DNA of 5,450 nucleotides from a candidate division Zixibacteria bacterium RBG_16_43_9 (GTDB lineage Bacteria; Zixibacteria; MSB-5A5; RBG-16-43-9): assembly GCA_001775355.1 (NCBI GenBank), contig MEWM01000045.1, forward strand, positions 1 to 5,450, read 5' to 3'. Position 1 is the stretch's first letter. Each line of letters opens with the position of its first letter. The notes under the pieces are model-generated. The model did not search any database. It saw only the letters and a list, made by a program, of their open reading frames with translations, and was not told where the DNA came from. The position numbers and the translations under genes were made by a program. This document shows, in pieces, positions 1 through 4,660 of the stretch.

Positions 1-788
1 AGCCGAAGATGATTCCTCATCCAGAGGTGAGTTTAAGGTCTACCCTCAAAATCCCTCTCTCAGATAAAAATTTCAGAAGGCTCATCTATTTTTTTATCTA
101 CTGGTCTTTTGTCACAGGAATCTCCGCCCCCTTCTGGACTCCGCATATGCTCAAAAATCTTCATTTAGATTTCTATCTTATCTCGCTTTTCTCTATTTTA
201 GCTGGGGTGATAAGCCTTTTTATGCAGCCTCTTTGGGGTAAAGCCATTGACAGATATGGTAACAAACCGGTTTTGATCTTCAATGTGTGTTTTATTTTCC
301 TCATACCTTTCCTCTGGCTCTTTGCCACTCCTCGGTTTATTTTCCCGTTATGGATCGATGCTATCATGGGAGGAATTTTCTGGTCAGGATTTACCCTGGC
401 CTCTTTCAATGTGGTCTTAGCCCTGTCCCCACAGCAGGGGAGGGTCTATTATCTGGCGGCTGTTGCAGCTATTAACGGGTTAGTCTTATTCCTGGCATCA
501 GCCTTAGGAGGGGTTATTGCCCAGCACCTAAGCGACTTCAGATTTGTTTTTAAAGGGCAGACTTTCGTAAACTTTCACGTACTTTTCGTAATCTCGGGAG
601 TGGGCAGAATTTTCGGGCTTCTGTTTTTGAAAAAACTTTTTGAGCCGAAAAGCAGGCCTACCAGGGAGATGATAGAAGAAATGGGGGATTCATTTTTCAA
701 CCGGCTTCCTTTAGGCAGAGAGACCTGGACTTTGGTTAACTGGGCTAGGTCAACTTTTAACATAAGGAAAAAAAATAACCGGAGGTAA
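1..788 (+). CDS. Major facilitator superfamily transporter, C-terminal half (5' end outside window)
   Basis: This is the C-terminal half of an MFS permease in the inner membrane; the substrate cannot be told. The frame is open to the left edge (codons at 3-5 and 6-8 precede the ATG at 9), and only six membrane segments are present, so the ATG at 9 is probably an internal Met. Counting from that Met, helices lie near residues 24-47, 54-76, 86-106, 111-137, 145-170 and 187-206. Between the first two complete helices and the third is PLWGKAIDRYGNKPVL (74-89), the second-half copy of the MFS loop 'motif A' (G-x-x-x-D-R-x-G-x-x). The last 50 residues form a soluble, charged tail ending RKKNNRR. 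The stop TAA at 786-788 overlaps the binding site of the next gene, suggesting coupled translation. The superfamily assignment is firm; any narrower name would be a guess. Confidence 0.85.
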   Translation, partial: PKMIPHPEVSLRSTLKIPLSDKNFRRLIYFFIYWSFVTGISAPFWTPHMLKNLHLDFYLISLFSILAGVISLFMQPLWGKAIDRYGNKPVLIFNVCFIFLIPFLWLFATPRFIFPLWIDAIMGGIFWSGFTLASFNVVLALSPQQGRVYYLAAVAAINGLVLFLASALGGVIAQHLSDFRFVFKGQTFVNFHVLFVISGVGRIFGLLFLKKLFEPKSRPTREMIEEMGDSFFNRLPLGRETWTLVNWARSTFNIRKKNNRR

Positions 789-796
789 AAATAGTT

Positions 797-1159
797 ATGT
801 TTCAATGGGTGATGATATTTGCGGCTATCCTTTTAAATGTAGGCGGGCATGTCTTTCTAAAAGCAGGAATGAACAAAACCGGGGCGATAGATCCGCTTCT
901 ATTAATCTCAGATTTCAAAAGAGTCTTTTTTACTAGTCCATTTGTTTTGTTGGGGATTTTTTCTTATGTGGCAAGCGTGGCTTTATATATGGTGGTTTTA
1001 TCCCGAACTTATCTTTCCTTTGCTTATCCTTTGATGATGAGCACTGGATATGTGCTGATTGTGATTTTTTCCTGGCAGGTTTTCAAGGAGCCTTTTTCAT
1101 TTTACAAATGGATCGGTATGGGTTTGATTTTAGTGGGGGTCGTTCTGATCGGGAAGTAA
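797..1159 (+). CDS. Four-helix small transporter of the SMR/EamA type (ArnE-like)
   Basis: A 120-residue protein, the usual length of the small multidrug resistance family, with four helices near residues 2-22, 47-68, 71-95 and 101-119. The third helix carries the family-like AYPLMMSTGYVL, followed by a KEP loop and a GxxLILVGVVLIG last helix. The ATG at 797 follows GGAGG (781-785) with 11 bases between; that site lies inside the last codons of the transporter upstream, so the two genes are probably co-translated. The proton-binding glutamate of classical SMR pumps (Glu14 of EmrE) would align with Asn14 here (AILLNVGGHVFLK). This argues against a proton-coupled drug exporter and for the ArnE/ArnF or EamA-like branch, some of whose members flip lipid-linked sugars. 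That role is inference from the substitution and from the glycan genes further right; the substrate is unknown. Confidence 0.8.
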   Translation: MFQWVMIFAAILLNVGGHVFLKAGMNKTGAIDPLLLISDFKRVFFTSPFVLLGIFSYVASVALYMVVLSRTYLSFAYPLMMSTGYVLIVIFSWQVFKEPFSFYKWIGMGLILVGVVLIGK

Positions 1160-1167
1160 TTTTCGTA

Positions 1168-1198
1168 GAGCGACCCTTTCAGGGTCGCTCATTCTTTT
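1168..1198 (+). terminator. Hairpin after the transporter pair, probable terminator
   Basis: GAGCGACCCT (1168-1177) and AGGGTCGCTC (1181-1190) form a perfect 10-bp stem with a three-base loop, starting nine bases after the SMR-like stop codon, then ATTCTTTT (1191-1198). The T run is short and broken, so it may be a weak or bidirectional terminator. The preceding GTAG and the repeat-like character suggest it also belongs to the hairpin modules scattered in this spacer. Confidence 0.5.
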
Positions 1199-1229
1199 GA
1201 AGTCGATAATGCTTTACTACCCTCAGGGC

Positions 1230-1305
1230 GGAAACCTTTCCACAGGATCCTGCGGACAGGTTTCCATAGTACAGTATAATATAATATGGAAGGCTGAAGC
1301 CTTCC
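1230..1305. repeat. Two palindromic hairpin modules in the spacer
   Basis: Module one runs 1230-1265: GGAAACCT (1230-1237) pairs with AGGTTTCC (1258-1265), and inside it a second stem is centred on the palindrome CAGGATCCTG (1243-1252), which extends outward to 1239 and 1256 with one A/C mismatch. Module two runs 1288-1305: GGAAGGCT (1288-1295) pairs with AGCCTTCC (1298-1305). An AT-rich stretch (1270-1287) separates them. No coding potential is seen. Dense unrelated stems of this kind are typical of intergenic palindromic elements; neither is followed by a T run, so I do not call them terminators. Confidence 0.55.
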
Positions 1306-1326
1306 GCTACATAAGCTAAATATTCC

Positions 1327-1492
1327 GCTCTCGCTGGATGTTATCATCCAGCGACGAAACAGGCGGATGATAACATCCGCCTTGGTGCAAGATGATGGAA
1401 CAGGCATCTTGCCTGTTCGGTCAGGAGAGAAAACTGACCCACTGACTTATACTGCTAACTGCACCCTCAAACAAGTTTGAGGGTGCCACCCG
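1327..1492. repeat. Composite hairpin repeat, copy A
   Basis: This 166-base block matches 2948-3112 in the same orientation with about 16 substitutions and a one-base gap, roughly 90% identity by hand alignment. It is a string of stem-loops. Hairpin 1: 1331-1340 with 1345-1354 (10 bp, loop TTAT). Hairpin 2: 1361-1369 with 1374-1382 (9 bp, loop ATAA). Hairpin 3: 1398-1406 with 1410-1418 (9 bp), competing with 1387-1394/1405-1412. Hairpin 4: 1419-1424 with 1434-1439 (6 bp). Hairpin 5: GCACCCTCAAAC (1461-1472) with GTTTGAGGGTGC (1475-1486), 12 bp. Open frames crossing it on both strands encode no recognisable protein. It looks like a non-coding, probably genome-wide dispersed element of BIME/REP-like or MITE-like character; how it moves is not visible, and no target-site duplication or transposase is seen. 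Confidence 0.8.
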
Positions 1493-1868
1493 TCGAGTAG
1501 ATATTTTTGCTAGATGAATCGAGCGATACAGTTTTCCCGTTTTGTCTGAGATTGTAGCACTTTTTCGTGCGTCTGCTCAAAAAAAGTTCAAACTTTTTAA
1601 TCTTTTCGCAGGATTGAAGATAATGGAAAAATTTTCTATGACGGACTAAAATTTGTTCAATATTTTCCCAAAAATTTTCGTTTAAGAACTGAAACAGAGG
1701 AGGAAACCTATTCTTTAGCCAAAGCTTAATTCTTTGTCTGTGAAAGGTTTGTAAGCACCGAGACTTACAACGTGATGTTTGCCGGTTGAAGGGCATAGAA
1801 GTTGCCATAAATCTTTGAAGACTTTTGAATTTGCTCTTTTACCGGTTTTCTTTTTGAAAGGGGAGAAG
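1493..1868 (+). other. Gene-free leader upstream of the PorV/PorQ-family gene
   Basis: About 375 AT-rich bases with no convincing gene. A weak sigma-70-like pair is TTGAAG (1614-1619), a 17-base gap, and TATGAC (1637-1642), four of six matches each. Local structure includes an AT-rich palindrome (AAAAAGTT 1581-1588 with AACTTTTT 1591-1598) and a clean 7-bp hairpin, TTGTAAG (1749-1755) with CTTACAA (1764-1770). After this, TGCC/GGCA and CCGGT/ACCGG segments (1780-1806, 1841-1845) allow alternative pairings. If the weak promoter is real, the transcript has a leader of over 200 bases. I could not match it to a known riboswitch class. Confidence 0.35.
1860..1865 (+). promoter_or_regulatory. Ribosome binding site choosing the TTG start
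   Basis: GGGGAG lies three bases before the TTG at 1869, a short gap. It supports that TTG over another in-frame TTG at 1779, which has no purine-rich site before it and would put about 30 unlikely residues ahead of the signal peptide. No in-frame ATG occurs before the conserved family core. Confidence 0.55.
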
Positions 1869-2840
1869 TTGACAGAGATCAAGAGAAAAAGAATCAGGTT
1901 AAGCGCTCTTTTCCTTATCTTTATCTTCGCTCAGTTTTTTTCCCTCAAGTCCAGTTACTGTTTTCTAAGTGATGCCAGTAGAGGAACAAGCGGGGCCAAC
2001 TTCCTCAAGATCGGAATAGGTGCCAGGGCATCTGGAATGGGGGGTGCATTTGTAGGGATAGCGGATGATGCCACTTCGATCTACTGGAACACGGCAGGGC
2101 TTTCGCAACTGAGCCAGCAGGAAATCGTTTTTGTACATCAGAACTGGTACCAGGACGTGAATTTTGAATACTTAGGATATTCGCTTCCTGTTGCTCCCAA
2201 ACATACTCTGGGTCTTTCCATAACTTATTTAAATTTGGGGAATTTTCAGGGGTATGATGCCTCAGATATCCCTACTTCTGAATTTTCAGCTTACGGGACG
2301 GTATTCGGTTTAGCTTATTCTTATAAAGTCTCTCCATCTGTGTCCTTAGGAGTTGGTTTAAAAGGGATTCAGGAGAAACTGGAAAATGAGAGGGCTTCAA
2401 GTCTTGCCCTGGATTTCGGTTTCATCTACAAGAGAGGAAAGTTCTCTTTAGGTGCGGCGTACACTAATTTAGGTACCTCAATGAAATTCATCCAGGAAAA
2501 AGAGCCTCTGCCTGGTAAATTCACTTTAGGGTTTGGATATAAGCTTTTCCAGGACCAGTTGAGCTTAGCTTGGGATTTAGACCTGCCTAAAGATGACAAG
2601 CCGGTTTTAAAGCAGGGAATAGAATATGGCTATAAGGAATCTTTATTCTTGCGCATGGGATATGAGTATAAAACCTCAGCCCACCCGCCTTGGCGGATTG
2701 AGGGGACTGGTCTTTCCTTAGGAGGTGGTTTTAAGTTCTCCAATTGGGAGGTAGATTATAATTATTCGCCAAACCAGGTCTTGGGAGGTTCTCACCGGAT
2801 CTCCTTAAGCTACCGGTTCGGCACTAAAAGGAGCTTATAA
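1869..2840 (+). CDS. PorV/PorQ-family outer-membrane beta-barrel protein
   Basis: From the TTG at 1869 the protein has 323 residues. It opens with a signal peptide: basic TEIKRKRIR, then a hydrophobic run LSALFLIFIFAQFF (11-24), with cleavage probably around 28-36. The mature N-terminus holds the family hallmark GTSGANFLKIGIGARASGMG (39-58), followed by GGAFVGIADDATSIYWNTAGL (58-78). The rest alternates short amphipathic strands with Gly- and Asp-rich turns, as in a FadL-like barrel, and ends on a strand SHRISLSYRFG. In Bacteroidota, PorV shuttles type IX secretion cargo, but homologues are common in phyla without that system, and no other type IX gene is visible here. It is a single-gene unit: composite repeats stand on both sides and a strong terminator follows. 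Family assignment is confident; the specific job is unknown. Confidence 0.85.
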   Translation: MTEIKRKRIRLSALFLIFIFAQFFSLKSSYCFLSDASRGTSGANFLKIGIGARASGMGGAFVGIADDATSIYWNTAGLSQLSQQEIVFVHQNWYQDVNFEYLGYSLPVAPKHTLGLSITYLNLGNFQGYDASDIPTSEFSAYGTVFGLAYSYKVSPSVSLGVGLKGIQEKLENERASSLALDFGFIYKRGKFSLGAAYTNLGTSMKFIQEKEPLPGKFTLGFGYKLFQDQLSLAWDLDLPKDDKPVLKQGIEYGYKESLFLRMGYEYKTSAHPPWRIEGTGLSLGGGFKFSNWEVDYNYSPNQVLGGSHRISLSYRFGTKRSL

Positions 2841-2868
2841 AGCAACTTCTCTCTATTCTCCCAGCAGC

Positions 2869-2907
2869 AAGATGGGTTTCCCCTACGGGAAGCCCATCTT
2901 TTTTTAT
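2869..2907 (+). terminator. Strong intrinsic terminator of the PorV/PorQ-family gene
   Basis: Bases 2869-2882 pair with 2887-2900 in a 14-bp stem (one G-T pair, at 2877/2892) around a four-base loop (CTAC). The T run 2899-2905 begins in the last stem bases. It starts 29 bases after the stop codon. This is a textbook rho-independent terminator. Confidence 0.9.
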
Positions 2908-2923
2908 TTCGAGACCTGTAGTT

Positions 2924-2939
2924 GCTCGATTTATCGAGC
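2924..2939. repeat. Short hairpin just before copy B
   Basis: GCTCGAT (2924-2930) pairs with ATCGAGC (2933-2939) around TT. It follows the terminator and sits nine bases before the composite repeat, preceded by GTAG as is the hairpin at 1168. No T run follows. It is probably one more module of the spacer palindromes; copy A has no equivalent at this place. Confidence 0.45.
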
Positions 2940-2947
2940 CAAGCTCT

Positions 2948-3112
2948 GCTCTCGCTGGATGTTATCATCCAGCGATTAAACAGGCGGATGATAACATCCG
3001 TCCGGGAGCAAGTGGTGGAACAGGCATCTTGCCTGTTCGGTCAGGCGAGACGCCTGACCCACTGGCATAAATTGCTAACTGCACCCTCAAACCAGTTTGA
3101 GGGTGCCACCCG
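2948..3112. repeat. Composite hairpin repeat, copy B
   Basis: This is the second copy of the block at 1327-1492, same orientation, 1,621 bases to the right. Hairpin 1 (2952-2961 with 2966-2975) keeps its 10-bp stem. Hairpin 2 is shortened (CGGATG/CATCCG core). Hairpin 4 is longer than in copy A: GGTCAGGCG (3039-3047) pairs with CGCCTGACC (3051-3059), 9 bp against 6. Hairpin 5 (3081-3092 with 3095-3106) keeps 12 bp, differing only in its loop. Conservation is concentrated in stems. The differences lie mostly in the linkers (bases after 2975, 3001-3015, 3065-3071). Together with copy A it forms a direct repeat that brackets the PorV/PorQ-family gene. Confidence 0.8.
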
Positions 3113-3332
3113 CCGCCGCGCCAAAAGTATGCTCTTCCTAACTTCTCAGGTTCTTTATCCCAGCAAATATCGAGAACCACCCGAGATGTATAATTTATTT
3201 TTTCCAAATTCTCGGCCTGTGCATTCAGAAACGGCAGTATTAGTGCAAATACTATTAAGCATTTATTCTCTTATTGTGGCCCATATTTGATCTCGTTTTT
3301 AGAAAGTTCAATAAGGCAGAAAAGACATTTTA
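3113..3332. other. Spacer without a recognisable gene
   Basis: After copy B a GC-rich start (CGCCGCCGCG) gives way to AT-rich sequence. An open frame runs through copy B into this stretch, but it has no recognisable protein and no upstream binding site. Minor structure only: AGTATT (3236-3241) with AATACT (3248-3253), and CGAGAA (3171-3176) with TTCTCG (3209-3214). A TATAAT at 3189-3194 has no -35 partner at a proper distance. I see nothing else. Confidence 0.4.
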
Positions 3333-3359
3333 TTGTTTCTTAGTCCTTTTAAATATAAT
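3333..3359 (+). promoter_or_regulatory. Candidate sigma-70 promoter of the exosortase gene
   Basis: A perfect TATAAT stands at 3354-3359. The best -35 is TTGTTT (3333-3338), only three of six matches and 15 bases away, which is short. Transcription would start near 3366, giving a leader of about 65 bases. The -10 is convincing; a poor -35 could mean that an activator is needed. Confidence 0.35.
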
Positions 3360-3395
3360 ATATTGTCGTTTGAGCCGAAATAGTTAATATTGTCG
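3360..3395 (+). repeat. 9-base direct repeat in the exosortase leader
   Basis: ATATTGTCG occurs at 3360-3368 and at 3387-3395, 27 bases start to start, directly after the candidate -10 box. The position suits a regulator binding pair covering the transcription start, but chance is possible for AT-rich words. The ribosome binding site of the exosortase (AAGGG, 3417-3421) lies further down. Confidence 0.3.
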
Positions 3396-3429
3396 AAAAA
3401 ACTGCTAAGATGTCTTAAGGGAAATCTAA

Positions 3430-4317
3430 ATGGAACAGAGAAATCAAAGTTTTGATTTTAAATTCGACTGGACGACTTACCTTTTGGTTCTTCTTTTTAT
3501 CGGGCTTTATCTTCAGGTAATTATCGGTCTGGTTGGCGACTGGTGGGTTGATTCTAACTATTCGCATGGTTTTTTGGTTCCCCTGGTAAGCGCCTATCTG
3601 GTCTGGAAGAAAAAAGATAAATTAAAATCTCTGGAGAGGAAAAGGTCTTATCTGGGATTTTTGATTCTTCTTCTGGGGCTCGGGGTTTATATCGTGGGCA
3701 CTGCCGGGGCTGAGTATTTTTCCGCCAGATTTTCTTTAGTGATTACCCTTTTCGGACTGGTGTTTTACCTGAACGGAAAAGAATGGGCTAAGGAGCTTTT
3801 GTTTCCAATCGCCTTTCTTGCCTTTATGGTCCCGATTCCAAATGTTATCTATTATGCGATAGCTTTCCCGATGCAATTGCTTTCCAGCAAATTGACCCAG
3901 TATGTTCTACATTTCATCGGACTTCCTTCGATCAGGCAGGGGAACATCATCCTGCTTCCCAATTATTCCTTAGAGGTAGCTGAGGCTTGCTCCGGGTTAA
4001 GGTCGCTGGTATCTCTTTTAGCCCTGGGTGCTTTTTTTGCCTATATCACCTTTCCCAAAGAACCAAATACTGGTAAATCAAACCTGAAAAGGGGTATATT
4101 GTTTTTATCAGTCTTTCCGATTGCCATCGCCGCGAACATCTTTCGCATCCTTATTACTGCCATAGGGGCTTATGTAATAAGCCCGAAATTAGCTGAGGAT
4201 TTTCTGCACAAGCTTTCGGGGCTGATAGTCTTTCTGATCTCAGTCTTTTCTCTTTTCATTTTCAGCCAGATTATAAAGTTTTTAAGCAAAAGGAAGATAA
4301 GAACTACCCCAGAGTAA
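3430..4317 (+). CDS. Exosortase (membrane transpeptidase-like processing enzyme for PEP-CTERM-type proteins)
   Basis: A 295-residue multi-pass inner-membrane protein with about eight helices. Family marks appear in order: YSHGFLVPLVSAYLVW (44-59), the loop FPIAFLAFMVPIPNVIYY (125-142), then EACSGLRSL (185-193) with the catalytic Cys187, ANIFR (235-239) with Arg239, and LHKLSG (259-264) with His260. These match the Cys/Arg/His set of exosortases. Exosortases recognise a C-terminal sorting signal on exported proteins and are thought to cleave it for surface attachment, alongside exopolysaccharide production. The ATG at 3430 has AAGGG eight bases before it. The length fits the core enzyme without the C-terminal EpsI-type domain fused in some members. 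No substrate gene or EpsI is in the window. The next gene, a sugar transferase on the same strand, fits the usual EPS neighbourhood. The subfamily (XrtA and others) cannot be told. Confidence 0.92.
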   Translation: MEQRNQSFDFKFDWTTYLLVLLFIGLYLQVIIGLVGDWWVDSNYSHGFLVPLVSAYLVWKKKDKLKSLERKRSYLGFLILLLGLGVYIVGTAGAEYFSARFSLVITLFGLVFYLNGKEWAKELLFPIAFLAFMVPIPNVIYYAIAFPMQLLSSKLTQYVLHFIGLPSIRQGNIILLPNYSLEVAEACSGLRSLVSLLALGAFFAYITFPKEPNTGKSNLKRGILFLSVFPIAIAANIFRILITAIGAYVISPKLAEDFLHKLSGLIVFLISVFSLFIFSQIIKFLSKRKIRTTPE

Positions 4318-4583
4318 ATTTACCCGCCGATTTATTCAGTTTTAGATCCCGGGATAAGCTCCGGAATAAAAAATCCTGCGAATGTAAGCTGTTACCTAAA
4401 ATATGCAAGGATTTGCATAAATAAAGTTCTTATATTCTAATAAATAGGATAAAAAACGTCTTATTTTTTGGGATGATAGCCCAAAGAAAAAAATCACGTC
4501 TGTAACTTATTGTTAAATATTAACTTAATTTCCGGGAAAAACTTCTCATAAGTTCTAATTTTTTGTCTGATTCAATTCAGTAG
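4318..4583. other. AT-rich spacer with possible regulatory repeats
   Basis: No gene is seen. Notable words: palindrome ATCCCGGGAT (4346-4355); TATGCAA (4402-4408) with TTGCATA (4413-4419), a 7-bp inverted repeat; TTTGGG (4467-4472) with CCCAAA (4480-4485), extendable through flanking T and A runs to about 4464 and 4488; ACGTCT twice (4456-4461, 4496-4501); TAACTTA twice (4503-4509, 4521-4527), with the inverted pair GTTAA (4512-4516) and TTAAC (4520-4524) overlapping. None is followed by a T run suited to a terminator on the + strand. The TAACTTA pair lies about 85-110 bases before the predicted sigma-54 start, the usual place for an enhancer-binding activator. Confidence 0.4.
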
Positions 4584-4600
4584 TTGGCAATTTATTTGCT
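4584..4600 (+). promoter_or_regulatory. Sigma-54 (-24/-12) promoter of the sugar transferase gene
   Basis: TTGGCA (4584-4589), six bases, then TTGC (4596-4599) followed by T. The invariant GG (4586-4587) and GC (4598-4599) have the required spacing against the known consensus YTGGCACGNNNNTTGCW; the deviations are A for C and T for G in the less conserved positions after TGGCA. The predicted start is near 4611, 50 bases before the ATG. Sigma-54 promoters with a PrsK/PrsR-type regulator are established for exosortase/PEP-CTERM systems, so the context supports it. Confidence 0.7.
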
Positions 4601-4660
4601 TAATATACTGCCAAATATATATTCTCAGATTAAATAAAAGTCTGGCGAGGGAAAAAAGTT

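Noticed and set aside
9..788. Complete six-helix transporter starting at the ATG at 9
   Set aside because: The frame stays open to the window edge and the content matches the second half of a twelve-helix MFS protein, so truncation by the window is far more likely.
1189..1407. Minus-strand frame of 72 codons
   Set aside because: It runs through three palindromic modules and part of copy A; no binding site and no family features.
1467..1808. Minus-strand frame of 113 codons
   Set aside because: It begins in the leader of the barrel gene and ends in copy A; the product is compositionally odd (rich in Phe, Lys, Arg, Cys), matches nothing I know and lacks a binding site. A small gene cannot be fully excluded.
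1779..1868. Longer start (TTG at 1779) for the PorV/PorQ-family protein
   Set aside because: No purine-rich site precedes it, and it would place 30 extra residues before an otherwise normal signal peptide.
1749..1868. Cyclic-di-GMP riboswitch in the barrel gene leader
   Set aside because: Some hairpins are present, but the conserved core sequences of the known classes are missing.
1327..3112. CRISPR array or insertion sequence
   Set aside because: Only two long copies with a gene between them, no regular spacers, no transposase and no target duplication.
2922..3290. Open frame of 122 codons on the + strand through copy B, and an 80-codon one on the opposite strand (2965-3207)
   Set aside because: Both are translations of the hairpin repeat; neither has a binding site or a recognisable protein, and the repeat does not keep a frame between copies (one-base gap).
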